Part shown: piece after piece, positions 32,319 through 40,568 of the stretch
How positions within the stretch are numbered: position 1 is the stretch's first letter
How the letters are laid out: the number at the start of each line of letters is the position of its first letter
Assembly (NCBI RefSeq): GCF_004348735.1
Contig: NZ_SMKT01000030.1
Coordinates: 1-64,000, forward strand
Direction: 5' to 3'
From: Actinomadura sp. KC06
Lineage (GTDB): Bacteria; Actinomycetota; Actinomycetes; Streptosporangiales; Streptosporangiaceae
DNA: 64,000 bases
Position numbers and translations under genes: made by a program
The notes under the pieces: model-generated
Seen by the model: only the letters and a program-made list of their open reading frames with translations
The model's database searches: none
Told to the model about the DNA's origin: nothing

Positions 32319-33806
32319 CTAGGCCGGGTTCAGGTCGACCGCCTTCGGCGGGGTGGCGTTGCCGGCGAGGTCGTACCCGATCGCGCAGTACCGCCACGCC
32401 TGGGTCTTGGCGAGGAACGCGGGGAAGCGCCGGTACGGCTGGTATCCGGCCGGGTCGGCGCAGTCGATCGCGTCCGGGGCGCCGTACTTGATGTCGTAGT
32501 GGACGATCTCGAAGATCCGGTAGATCGGCTCCACGGCCCACTGGTCGCCGAGATCGCGCGCACTCACCACCGGCGGGACGGTCGGCGGGGTGTCGTCCAC
32601 CTGCACGGTCGTGAACGAGGCGAACCGGACCGGCACCCACTCCGAGCCCTGGCCGCTGATCACGCACAGGACGTAGAAGTCCTCCCGGGCCGGAAGCGGG
32701 TCGTCGATCGCCGGCCTGTCGCCGATGGCGAACGGGCGGCCGTAGCCCGCGGGGTTCCGGCAGTCGGTCCGGCCGAGCGGGCCGGTCTTGATCCGCGCGT
32801 GCGTCCGGCCGTTGGCGTCGAGCGTCGCGTCCCACCTGGCCTTTTCCGATGGGACGGCGACCCTGGTGTCCGACGGCGCCGCGCCCAGCCCCGGGTCGAG
32901 CCGGCAGGTCGGAGCGCCGAGGTCGTCGAGCGGGCAGCCGGACAGCGGGGCGACACCGATCGCGTACGAGGTGCCAGGACGGATCGCCACGCCGCCGGGC
33001 CCGATCTCGCAGGGCCGCCCCAGCTTGCACACCCCCGTCACACTGCTCTCGACGGTCGTGTTGAGCACCGCCACGACCCGCCGCCCGTCCCGCTGGACGA
33101 CCAGCCCGCCGGACGAGCCGCCAGCGACGCCCGCGCAGTCGTTGGGGGAGGCCCCGTGCCAGATCCAGGGCGACTCGGCCACGTCGGTACGCGCGGCGCT
33201 GCGGCATTGGGAGCGGCGGAGGTACTGCTGGTCGTCCGGCAGGCCGTCCACGGGCGCGTGCACCACGTCGATGGCCGCGCCCTCTGGCGGCGGAGCCGAA
33301 GAGATCTCCAGCGGACGGACGTCGATGGCTGCCAGATCCCCGTAGCTCGCGGCCAGTTCGGCGACGGCGAGATCGACGCCCTTCATGGTGGCGTACCGGA
33401 TCGAGGCGATCGGGAACGACCGGTGCTGATCGACGGTGTCGACGTAGTAGGCCGGGGTGAACGTCCAGTCTCCGGGCGCGTCCACGCCGGTGCGGACCTC
33501 GTTGGCCGAGAACCGCCCGACGCAGTGCCCGGCCGTGAGGACCAGCGCGCGGGCCTCTGGGTTCGGGCCGCGGGCCGCCGTCGTGCCGTGGCCGGGCGGG
33601 GAGATCAGTGTCGCCGTGCACCGGCTCGACGCATTCAGCCGTCCGACCGGCCTGAAGCGCTCCGCCCCCGGATCGGTGGACCGTAACAGCGGGGCTTCGT
33701 GCTCTGCGGGCGCTGCCGCCGCCGCGCCGCCCGGCACGGCGCCGCCCGGCACCGCGCCGATCGCGACGGCGAGGATCACCGCCGTCCGGAGGATTCGTCT
33801 GCGCAT
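32319..33806 (-). CDS. Secreted trypsin-like serine peptidase with long C-terminal extension
   Basis: A 495-residue exported protein. The signal peptide contains a tandem PGGAV repeat (about residues 18-30). The protease domain has RCTATLISPPG, His in LVLTAGHCVG, Asp in MKGVDLAVAEL, and Ser in GVAGGSSGGLVVQ, a complete His-Asp-Ser triad of a trypsin-like fold (Glu/V8-like subgroup). After residue 290 comes an unrecognised region with regularly spaced cysteines in RTDCRNPAGYGRPF and IDCADPAGYQPYRRF, two similar blocks that suggest a duplicated beta module. ATG at 33806 follows GGAGGG. Probably an extracellular endopeptidase. Confidence 0.85.
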   Translation of the reverse strand: MRRRILRTAVILAVAIGAVPGGAVPGGAAAAAPAEHEAPLLRSTDPGAERFRPVGRLNASSRCTATLISPPGHGTTAARGPNPEARALVLTAGHCVGRFSANEVRTGVDAPGDWTFTPAYYVDTVDQHRSFPIASIRYATMKGVDLAVAELAASYGDLAAIDVRPLEISSAPPPEGAAIDVVHAPVDGLPDDQQYLRRSQCRSAARTDVAESPWIWHGASPNDCAGVAGGSSGGLVVQRDGRRVVAVLNTTVESSVTGVCKLGRPCEIGPGGVAIRPGTSYAIGVAPLSGCPLDDLGAPTCRLDPGLGAAPSDTRVAVPSEKARWDATLDANGRTHARIKTGPLGRTDCRNPAGYGRPFAIGDRPAIDDPLPAREDFYVLCVISGQGSEWVPVRFASFTTVQVDDTPPTVPPVVSARDLGDQWAVEPIYRIFEIVHYDIKYGAPDAIDCADPAGYQPYRRFPAFLAKTQAWRYCAIGYDLAGNATPPKAVDLNPA

Positions 33807-33909
33807 CCGTCATCCCTCCATGCGACCGGCGCCCGGCCGGGGCCTCGCCGCGCTTGATCGACTTCGCCGACAGATTAGACCTTTCGCGCTGATTGGGTAG
33901 GTGTCTCCC

Positions 33910-34698
33910 ATGGAGCCGAAGGACAAGATCGACACCACCGTGCCGCATTCGGCGCGCGTCTGGAACTTCCTGCTGGGCGGCACCGACAACTTCCCGGTGG
34001 ACCGGCGGGCCGGCGAGCAGGTCATCTCCGTCTTCCGGGGGATGGTCGACATGGCCCAGCAGTCCCGGCAGATGCTGCGCAGGGTGGTGCGGTACCTGGT
34101 GGGCGAGGCGGGCGTCGACCAGTTCCTGGACATCGGCACCGGACTGCCCACCGTGGACAACACCCATGAGGTGGCGCAGCGGCTCGTCCCGCGGGCCCGG
34201 ATCGTCTACGTCGACAACGACCCCCTCGTCCTGACGCACGCCAAGGCGCTGCTGACCAGCACCCCCGAGGGCGTCACCGACTACATCGAGGCGGACGTGC
34301 ACGACCCCGACGCGATCCTGGCCGAGGCCGCCCGCACCCTCGACCTCGACAGGCCGGTCGGGCTGATGCTGATGGGCATCCTGGGTCTGGTCAGCGATTT
34401 CGACGAGGCGCGGTCGATCGTGGCGCGGCTCATGGCGGCGCTGCCGTCCGGCAGCTACCTCGCCGTCTACGACGGCACCGACCGCGACCCGGCCTACACC
34501 CAGGCGATCAGGGCCTACAACGCGGGCAGCGGCGCCGCCCCGTACAACCCGCGCGGCCAGGAGCAGATCGCCCGCTATTTCGACGGGCTGGACCTGGTCG
34601 ATCCCGGCGTCGTCCCGGTGACGGAATGGCGGCCCGATCCCGGGCATGAGAACGTCCCCGAGGTGTCGTGCTCCGGCGGCGTCGCCCGCAAGCCCTGA
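33910..34698 (+). CDS. SAM-dependent methyltransferase, actinomycete PF04672-type (second copy)
   Basis: A 262-residue paralog of the protein at 4041-4853, sharing SARVWNFLLGGTDNFPVDRRAGEQ, FLDIGTGLPTVDNTHEVAQRL, IVYVDNDPLVLTHAKALLTS and RPVGLMLM. The ATG at 33910 has AGGTG six bases upstream; GTG at 33901 is an alternative. It stands alone between a secreted protease (divergent) and an ArsR-type regulator (convergent). Substrate unknown. The two copies in 64 kb illustrate the family expansion in this lineage. Confidence 0.9.
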   Translation: MEPKDKIDTTVPHSARVWNFLLGGTDNFPVDRRAGEQVISVFRGMVDMAQQSRQMLRRVVRYLVGEAGVDQFLDIGTGLPTVDNTHEVAQRLVPRARIVYVDNDPLVLTHAKALLTSTPEGVTDYIEADVHDPDAILAEAARTLDLDRPVGLMLMGILGLVSDFDEARSIVARLMAALPSGSYLAVYDGTDRDPAYTQAIRAYNAGSGAAPYNPRGQEQIARYFDGLDLVDPGVVPVTEWRPDPGHENVPEVSCSGGVARKP

Positions 34699-34713
34699 CC
34701 TCGTGCGGCGCCC

Positions 34714-35718
34714 TCATGTCGTCTGCGCCGCCACGAGGGTGTCGCCCGCGTCCGTCCGGTAGTAGAGGACGGATCGTCCCGCCCTGCGGCGGTCGATCAG
34801 GCGGGCGTCGAGCAGCACCTTGAGATGGCGGCCGACGGAGCCGAGCCCCTGACCGGTCAGCGCCACAAGCTGCGTCGTGCTCAGCGGCGTCGCGAGCAGC
34901 ACGAGGACGCTCGCCCGCGCGGAGCCGAGCAGCCGTTCGAGCGCTTCGGGCACGGCGGCGGCGTCGGCCCCCAACCCGGCCCTCGACCCGGCCCCGGCCA
35001 GGGGACCCGAGCAGGGATAGACGATCATGTACCGGTCGGGGTCCGGCTCCTCCCACGCCACCCAGCCCTTGCGCGGTGTGACCGGGGCGAACAGCAGCCG
35101 CGCGCCGGAGATGTCGCGCGGCGGGAAGTCGTGCACGTTGATCTGCAGGCGGCCGTCGCCGAGCCAGCGCATCCCGGGGCGCATGTCGTCCAGCGCGGCG
35201 GCCCATCCGCCCCGGCTCAGCTGCCCGGCCCGCGCGACCGCGTCGGCCTCGATGACGCGGCGGCGGCGGTCCCAGTCCGGCTCGACGGTGTGCGTCCACA
35301 CCCATTCCAGCAGCCCGGCGAGCCGTTCGGCCACGTCGGGGCGGCGCAGCTCGGCGGGCAGCGGGCGGCCGAGCGAGACCTCCAGGTCGGCGTGCGCCCG
35401 CTCGGGCGGCGTCCGGCGGACGGTCGCGAGCTCCTCGTGGAACGCCGGCGATCCGGCGGCCGGATGCGGCGGCGTGAGGAAGTCGGCGGTCCACTTGGTC
35501 GTGACGCCGAGGGCGGCGTCCAGCAGCGCGGCGGTGACCGGCTCCCGCCGGAGCAGCCGCCGGTACGCGGCCAGATGGGCGTCGAGCCACGCGGCCTCAC
35601 CGGGGTGCGCGGCGGCGCCCGACGCCAGGAGGCGCAGGGACGCGGTGGCCTCCGCCAGCGCCGAGACCACGAACCGGCCGCCCGCGAGCGTGTCCGCGTT
35701 GATCAGCCACCAGCCCAT
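34714..35718 (-). CDS. ArsR-like winged-helix regulator with DUF5937-type N-terminal region
   Basis: A 334-residue regulator. The large N-terminal region (FVVSALAEATASLRLLASG; WLDAHLAAYRRLL) is of the type found in actinomycete ArsR-like proteins and probably senses a ligand or dimerises. The C-terminal 80 residues form a winged helix: ASVLVLLATPLSTTQLVALTGQGLGSVGRHLKVLLDARLIDRRRAGRSVLYY. ATG at 35718 has GGAGGCGG upstream. An inverted repeat at 35717-35740 overlaps its start codon, suggesting autoregulation, and the divergent MFS transporter is the likely target. Confidence 0.88.
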   Translation of the reverse strand: MGWWLINADTLAGGRFVVSALAEATASLRLLASGAAAHPGEAAWLDAHLAAYRRLLRREPVTAALLDAALGVTTKWTADFLTPPHPAAGSPAFHEELATVRRTPPERAHADLEVSLGRPLPAELRRPDVAERLAGLLEWVWTHTVEPDWDRRRRVIEADAVARAGQLSRGGWAAALDDMRPGMRWLGDGRLQINVHDFPPRDISGARLLFAPVTPRKGWVAWEEPDPDRYMIVYPCSGPLAGAGSRAGLGADAAAVPEALERLLGSARASVLVLLATPLSTTQLVALTGQGLGSVGRHLKVLLDARLIDRRRAGRSVLYYRTDAGDTLVAAQTT

Positions 35719-35740
35719 GTTCCGCCTCCCTGCGAAACAT
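35717..35740. promoter_or_regulatory. Inverted repeat between ArsR-like and MFS genes
   Basis: ATGTTCCGC (35717-35725) and GCGAAACAT (35732-35740) form 9-base arms with one mismatch and a 6-base spacer. The left arm includes the start codon of the regulator and the spacer holds its ribosome binding site. The whole divergent gap is only 58 bases, so one bound dimer could block both genes. Confidence 0.6.
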
Positions 35741-35776
35741 TACCGGCGCCGTCCCGGATGTCCGGAGCCTTGGATC

Positions 35777-36967
35777 ATGCGCACGTATGGGGATCTGTTC
35801 CGCGCCCCCGAGTACACGCCGCTCTTCGCCACGGTCACGATCCAGATGTCCGCCCAGACGATCGGTGCGCTGGCGCTCGGCACGCTCGTGTACGACGCGA
35901 CCCGGTCGCCGCTGCTGTCGGCGCTGAGCATGTTCGGCGGCTCGTTCGCCCAGATGATCGGTGCGCTGACCCTCCTGTCGGCCGCCGACCGCCTCCCGCC
36001 CCGGACGGCCCTGGCCTGCATGGCCTTGGTCTTCAGCGCGGGCACGGCCGTCCTCGCCATTCCCGGCCTGCCGCTGGTGGCGCTGTTCGTGATCGTGCTG
36101 GGGCTCGGCCTGGTCGCGTCGCTCAGCGGCGGCGTCCGCTACGGCCTGCTGAGCGAGATCCTTCCCGAGGACGGGTACCTCCTCGGCCGCTCGGTCCTGA
36201 ACATGGCCGTGGGGACGATGCAGATCTGCGGTTTCGCGGCCGGCGGCGTCCTGGTCGTCGCGCTCTCGCCGCGGGGCGCGCTGCTCACCGGGGCCGTGCT
36301 CTATCTGCTCACCGCGGTGACGGCGCTCGCCGGGCTGAGCCGGCGCCCGCCCCGGGCCGCCGGCCGTCCGAGCCTCGCCCTGACCTGGCGCACCAACGCG
36401 CACCTGCTCTCCTCCACGCCGCGCCTCTACACCTACCTCGCGATGTGGGTGCCGAACGGCCTGATCGTCGGCTGCGAGGCGCTCTTCGTCTCCTACTCCC
36501 CGCATCACGCGGGGCTCCTGCTCGCCGTGGCGGCCGTAGGGATGCTGATCGGCGACACCGTTACGGGACGGTTCGTCCCGCATCGCCTCCGCGAACGCCT
36601 CGGCCCGGCGCTGCGCCTCCTGCTGGCCGCCCCGTACCTGCTGTTCGCCGTGGACCCGCCGCTGCCGCTCGGATCGGCGGCCGTCCTCCTCGCCTCCATC
36701 GGCTACGCCGCGACACTGCTCCTTCAAGAACGCCTCATGGCCCTGACCCCGATCTCCATGCACGGCCACGCCCTGGGGCTGCAGGCGTCCGGCATGCTCA
36801 CCATGCAGGGCGTCGGCGCGGCCCTGGCGGGCGGCGCGGCGCAGGTGACATCCCCGGCGACCGCGATGGCGATCATGGCCGCCGCCTCGGTGGCCGTCAC
36901 CCTCGCGCTCGCCCCCGGCCTGCGCCCCCTTCCCGCCGGGCCCGGACTCCGCGAATCACCCCGGTAG
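35777..36967 (+). CDS. MFS transporter
   Basis: A 396-residue major facilitator protein with about twelve hydrophobic segments in two halves separated near residue 195 by SRRPPRAAGRPSLALTW. The N-terminal half starts YGDLFRAPEYTPLFATVTIQM, common in actinomycete MFS drug exporters. The motif-A-like loop (SAADRLPPRTALACM) is weak. ATG at 35777 with GGAG 11 bases upstream. Divergent from an ArsR/DUF5937-type regulator, an arrangement often seen for efflux pumps; export of a small toxic molecule is inferred. Confidence 0.9.
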   Translation: MRTYGDLFRAPEYTPLFATVTIQMSAQTIGALALGTLVYDATRSPLLSALSMFGGSFAQMIGALTLLSAADRLPPRTALACMALVFSAGTAVLAIPGLPLVALFVIVLGLGLVASLSGGVRYGLLSEILPEDGYLLGRSVLNMAVGTMQICGFAAGGVLVVALSPRGALLTGAVLYLLTAVTALAGLSRRPPRAAGRPSLALTWRTNAHLLSSTPRLYTYLAMWVPNGLIVGCEALFVSYSPHHAGLLLAVAAVGMLIGDTVTGRFVPHRLRERLGPALRLLLAAPYLLFAVDPPLPLGSAAVLLASIGYAATLLLQERLMALTPISMHGHALGLQASGMLTMQGVGAALAGGAAQVTSPATAMAIMAAASVAVTLALAPGLRPLPAGPGLRESPR

Positions 36968-37132
36968 GCAGAAGTTGCCGATCGATCGCCCGAAAGTCGG
37001 GAGAGTCTGACGATTATTTCGCGGGCCGAGAAGTGGTTCGGTCGCTGGCCTGCGGGGGCATGTCCCGTGCCAATCCGCGCTCACCAGCGAAGCCTTGCCC
37101 CTTATCGGACCCACGGTTAACGTTCAACTATC

Positions 37133-37152
37133 CAATAGGAAATTTCCTATTG
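37133..37152. promoter_or_regulatory. 20-bp perfect palindrome upstream of the LPMO gene
   Basis: CAATAGGAAATTTCCTATTG reads identically on both strands and lies 100 bases before the LPMO start, in the otherwise gene-free stretch 36968-37252. Its core AGGAAATTTCCT is strongly AT-rich for this genome. It is a good candidate for a dimeric regulator site or for substrate-controlled expression of the LPMO. I saw no gene in the stretch itself. Confidence 0.7.
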
Positions 37153-37252
37153 ATGGAGTCAACATGCCTCGCTCCCCTCCATCGCCCGCCGATCTAAAAA
37201 GGCCCCGCGACAGAAGCCTGATCACCCACCCCGAAAAGCAAGGACCCCCCGC

Positions 37253-37756
37253 ATGAAATCATCAAGGCGCAAGCTCGCCGCCGTCGCGGCCGGCGTGGGA
37301 ATCGCCCCCCTCGTCGCCGTGGTGCTGCCCGCCACCTCGGCCTACGCCCACGGCTATGTCTCCTCGCCGCTGAGCCGGCAGGCCCAGTGCGCGCAAAGAA
37401 TCGTCCAGTGCGGACAGATCCAGTGGGAGCCGCAGAGCGTCGAAGGGCCGAAAGGCCTGCAAAGCTGCAGCGGCGGAAACGGCCGGTTCTCCGATCTCGA
37501 CGACGACAGCAAGCCGTGGCGCGCCACCTCGGTCGGCAACTCGGTGACCTTCTCCTGGACGTTCACCGCCCGCCACGCCACCCGGGACTACGAGTACTTC
37601 CTCGGCGGCAGGAGCCTCGGGAAGTTCAGCCCGCAGAGCTCGTCCCACACCGTCAATCTCGGCGGGGTGACCGGCCGGCAGAAGGTGCTGGCGGTCTGGA
37701 ACATCGCCGACACCGGCAACGCCTTCTACGCCTGTGTCGACCTGCAGGTCCAGTAA
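37253..37756 (+). CDS. AA10 lytic polysaccharide monooxygenase (chitin/cellulose)
   Basis: A 167-residue secreted copper enzyme that oxidatively cleaves crystalline chitin or cellulose. The signal peptide ends AYA|H, so the mature protein starts with His33 (HGYVSSPLSRQAQC), the first ligand of the copper histidine brace; the second is His108 in FSWTFTARHATRDYEYF. The axial aromatic is likely in TGNAFYACVDL. Six cysteines (46, 53, 72 and others) can form disulfides. It is a compact single-domain AA10 with no carbohydrate-binding module. ATG at 37253. A 20-bp palindrome lies upstream and an imperfect dyad GGGCACCCGGTGTCC (37792-37806) lies shortly after. Confidence 0.94.
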   Translation: MKSSRRKLAAVAAGVGIAPLVAVVLPATSAYAHGYVSSPLSRQAQCAQRIVQCGQIQWEPQSVEGPKGLQSCSGGNGRFSDLDDDSKPWRATSVGNSVTFSWTFTARHATRDYEYFLGGRSLGKFSPQSSSHTVNLGGVTGRQKVLAVWNIADTGNAFYACVDLQVQ

Positions 37757-37942
37757 CACGCGGATCACCTGAATTCCCGAAGGAAGTGAAAGGGCACCCG
37801 GTGTCCTGACCTCCTCGGCACGGTGCTGCTCGCGACGGGTGCGCTGCCGACCGTCCTGCCGATGTCACCGTTCACTCTCGCGAACGGCACCGAGTCGAGG
37901 CGAACGAAATTGCCCGCCTCCGCGCCGAACCGCCCGCGCCGA

Positions 37943-38464
37943 TTAGCGGAGCCGTTTACCGAAGATGATGCCCTGCCGCTGGTATCCCATCCGGCGTTCA
38001 TAGAACGGAACCGATACCGGGCTGGCGGCGTAAGTGTCCAAGGTGATCAGGTGCGCTTCTCGCGCCCTGGCCCACTGCTCCACCGCCGTCATCAGACCCG
38101 CCCCGGCCCCGGACCGCCAATGGCCGCGCTGAACGGCGAGCGCGTTGACGAAGACCCGGGGCTGCGCGAGTTCCCGGACGAGCTGGCGATCCGCGTCCTC
38201 ATGCGGCTCCATGAACGCCGCGCCGACAAAGCCGACCGCTTCCCCGCCGAGGTCGGCCACCCGGACGAATCTGTCCTCGTCGTCGGTCAGCAGCTTGCCC
38301 TCAAGCCAGGCGTCCAGGCCGTCGCGGTTCGGCGACCGGAACGACTCCGGATTGATCTCCTGGTAGAACTCGGCGAAATCGCACCACGCCACCGCGACCC
38401 CCGCGCCGTCGCCGGGTTGCGGAGCACGAATCCGAAACTCGATCACGACTCCAGTCTCCGCCAT
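37943..38464 (-). CDS. GNAT family N-acetyltransferase
   Basis: A 173-residue acetyltransferase fold: FRIRAPQPGDGAGVAVAW at the N-terminus, VADLGGEAVGFVGAAFM (strand 4), RVFVNALAVQRGHWRSGAGAGLMTAVEQWARAR (acetyl-CoA-binding motif near 108-140, with RSGAGAGL in place of the usual RGxGxG/A) and LDTYAASPVSVPFYERRMGYQ at the end. Start ATG at 38464 or GTG at 38437, the latter with GGAG upstream. The 186 bases on its 3' side hold no gene. It lies divergent to the hydroxyquinol genes. Acceptor unknown. Confidence 0.88.
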   Translation of the reverse strand: MAETGVVIEFRIRAPQPGDGAGVAVAWCDFAEFYQEINPESFRSPNRDGLDAWLEGKLLTDDEDRFVRVADLGGEAVGFVGAAFMEPHEDADRQLVRELAQPRVFVNALAVQRGHWRSGAGAGLMTAVEQWARAREAHLITLDTYAASPVSVPFYERRMGYQRQGIIFGKRLR

Positions 38465-38541
38465 CCGCGCCCCTGCCCCTGCCCCGTGCCCGTGGCCGGT
38501 ACGGTGGCCGTCGGCGATCCGGGCGCCGCGGAAGGAGCGAG

Positions 38542-39486
38542 ATGTCGGACGACGCACCAGACCCCGCCGCCGGCCCGGCGCATCCGCCCTCGTCCGAGCT
38601 GTTCAGCGAGGAGCGGTCGGCGGACGTGGTCGCCGCCAGTTTCGCCGCCACTCCCGACCCGCGTCTGCGGCAGGTCATGACCTCCCTCGTGCGGCATCTG
38701 CACGACTTCGTCAAGGACGTCGAGCTGACCGAACGGGAGTGGGCCGCGGCGATCGAGTTCCTCACCGCGACCGGGCAGGCGTGCACCAGCACCCGGCAGG
38801 AGTTCATCCTGCTCTCCGACGTGCTCGGCGCCTCGATGCTGGTCGAGACCCTCAACAACCGGGCGGGCGGCGGGCTGACCGAGTCGACGGTCGAGGGCCC
38901 GTTCCACATGGTCGCGTCCCCGCGCCGGGAGCTGGGCGCCGACATCGCCGAGGACGGCAAGGGCGTCCCGTGCCTGGTCACCGGCAGCGTGGCGGGCCCG
39001 GACGGACGGCCCGTCCCGGACGCCACGGTCGACGTGTGGCAGGCCAACGACGAGGGCTTCTACGACGTGCAGCAACCCGGCGTCCAGCCGGACCTGAACC
39101 TGCGCGGGCTGTTCACCGCGGACGGCGAGGGAAGGTTCTGGTTCCGCTCGATCGTCCCCCGCCACTACCCGATCCCGCAGGACGGCCCGGTCGGGCGGCT
39201 GCTGGAGGCGACGGCCCGGCACGCGAACCGGCCCGCGCACATCCACTTCGAGGTGTCGGCGCCCGGCTACCGCACCGTGACCACCCACCTGTTCGTCGCC
39301 GGGACGCCGTTCATCGACTCCGACGCCGTGTTCGGGGTCAAGCCCAGCCTCGTGCGCGAGTTCCCCACCGTCGACGACCCCGAGCGCGCGGCGGCCGCCG
39401 GACTGCCCAACCCGTTCCGCACGGTGAACTTCGACGTCGTCCTCCGCCCCGACACCGAAACCGGCACCGCCGACCGGGAAGCGTGA
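38542..39486 (+). CDS. Hydroxyquinol 1,2-dioxygenase (intradiol)
   Basis: A 314-residue Fe(III) intradiol dioxygenase that cleaves hydroxyquinol (1,2,4-trihydroxybenzene) to maleylacetate. The N-terminal helical dimer domain (DPRLRQVMTSLVRHLHDFVKDVELTEREW; FLTATGQACTSTRQEFILLSDVLG) is typical of the catechol/hydroxyquinol group. Fe ligands are visible: Tyr in DEGFYDVQQ, Tyr in VPRHYPIPQDGPVG, and two His in RPAHIHFEVSAPGY. ATG at 38542 has GGAAGGAG upstream. It is followed after two bases by maleylacetate reductase, confirming the pathway. No hydroxyquinol-forming monooxygenase is adjacent. Confidence 0.94.
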   Translation: MSDDAPDPAAGPAHPPSSELFSEERSADVVAASFAATPDPRLRQVMTSLVRHLHDFVKDVELTEREWAAAIEFLTATGQACTSTRQEFILLSDVLGASMLVETLNNRAGGGLTESTVEGPFHMVASPRRELGADIAEDGKGVPCLVTGSVAGPDGRPVPDATVDVWQANDEGFYDVQQPGVQPDLNLRGLFTADGEGRFWFRSIVPRHYPIPQDGPVGRLLEATARHANRPAHIHFEVSAPGYRTVTTHLFVAGTPFIDSDAVFGVKPSLVREFPTVDDPERAAAAGLPNPFRTVNFDVVLRPDTETGTADREA

Positions 39487-39488
39487 GC

Positions 39489-40568
39489 ATGGTCCAGGCC
39501 GCCTTCTCCTACGACGCGCTTCCGATGCGGGTGCGCTTCGGGTCCGGCGTCGTCGCGTCCGTCCCCGAGGAGGTCGACCGGCTGGGCGCGCGGCGCGCTC
39601 TGGTGCTCTGCTCACCGGGGCGGCGCGCGACCGCGGAGACCATCGCGGACGCGCTCGGCGAGCGATCCGCCGGAGTGTTCGCCGAAGCGCGCATGCACGT
39701 CCCGGTCGAGATCGCGCGGCGCGCCCGCGACCGCGCCGCCGGGCTCGGCGCCGACTGCTGCGTGGCGGTCGGCGGGGGATCGGCCGTCGGCCTGGCGAAG
39801 GCCGTCGCGCTGGAGCACGGCCTGCCGGTGATCGCCGTCCCGACGACCTACTCGGGCTCGGAGATGACCGCCGTCTGGGGCCTCACCGAGAACGGCCGCA
39901 AACGGACCGGGAAGGACCCGCGGGTGCTGCCCGCGAGCGTCCTGTACGACCCGGAACTCACCTTCGGGCTCCCGGTCGGCATGTCGGTGACCAGCGGATT
40001 CAACGCCGTCGCCCACGCGGTCGAGGCGCTCTACGCACCCGACCGCTCCCCGGTCGTCTCGCTGATGGCCCAGGAGGGCGTGCGCGCGATGACCCAGGGG
40101 CTCCCCGCCGTGTTCGCCGACGGCCGCGACCCCGGCGCCCGCACCACGGCGCTGTACGCGTCCTGGCTGTGCGGCGCAGCGCTCGGCGCGACGACCATGT
40201 CCCTGCACCACAAGCTGTGCCACGCCCTCGGCGGGACGCTCGACCTCCCGCACGCGGCGACCCACACCGTGGTGCTGCCGCACGTCCTCACCTACAACCA
40301 GCCCGCCGCCCCCGAGGCGACCGAAGCCCTGGCACGAGCGCTGGACGCGGACGACCCCGCCCGCCGCCTCTGGGACCTCGCGGGTTCCCTGGACGCGCCG
40401 CGTTCGCTGCACGGGCTCGGCATGGCGGAGAGCGACATCGAACCCATCTGCGAGCAGGTCGTGAACGCCCCGTCCGCGAACCCCGCACCCGTCACCCGCG
40501 ACGGCGTCACGCGCCTGCTCCGGGCCGCCTGGAGCGGGGAGGCCCCGCCGTTCCCGCGCCGGGCGTGA
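39489..40568 (+). CDS. Maleylacetate reductase
   Basis: A 359-residue iron-alcohol-dehydrogenase-type enzyme that reduces maleylacetate to 3-oxoadipate with NAD(P)H. The nucleotide-binding motif AVGGGSAVGLAKAVALEHGLP is near residue 94, then AVPTTYSGSEMTAVWGLTENGRK, a hallmark of maleylacetate reductases. The metal-pocket region is TSGFNAVAHAVEALY and MSLHHKLCHALGGTLDLPHAATH. ATG at 39489; a GTG at 39483 overlapping the dioxygenase stop (GTGA) is also possible. Its last 62 bases overlap the convergent histidine kinase gene. With the preceding gene it forms the lower hydroxyquinol/resorcinol pathway. Confidence 0.94.
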   Translation: MVQAAFSYDALPMRVRFGSGVVASVPEEVDRLGARRALVLCSPGRRATAETIADALGERSAGVFAEARMHVPVEIARRARDRAAGLGADCCVAVGGGSAVGLAKAVALEHGLPVIAVPTTYSGSEMTAVWGLTENGRKRTGKDPRVLPASVLYDPELTFGLPVGMSVTSGFNAVAHAVEALYAPDRSPVVSLMAQEGVRAMTQGLPAVFADGRDPGARTTALYASWLCGAALGATTMSLHHKLCHALGGTLDLPHAATHTVVLPHVLTYNQPAAPEATEALARALDADDPARRLWDLAGSLDAPRSLHGLGMAESDIEPICEQVVNAPSANPAPVTRDGVTRLLRAAWSGEAPPFPRRA

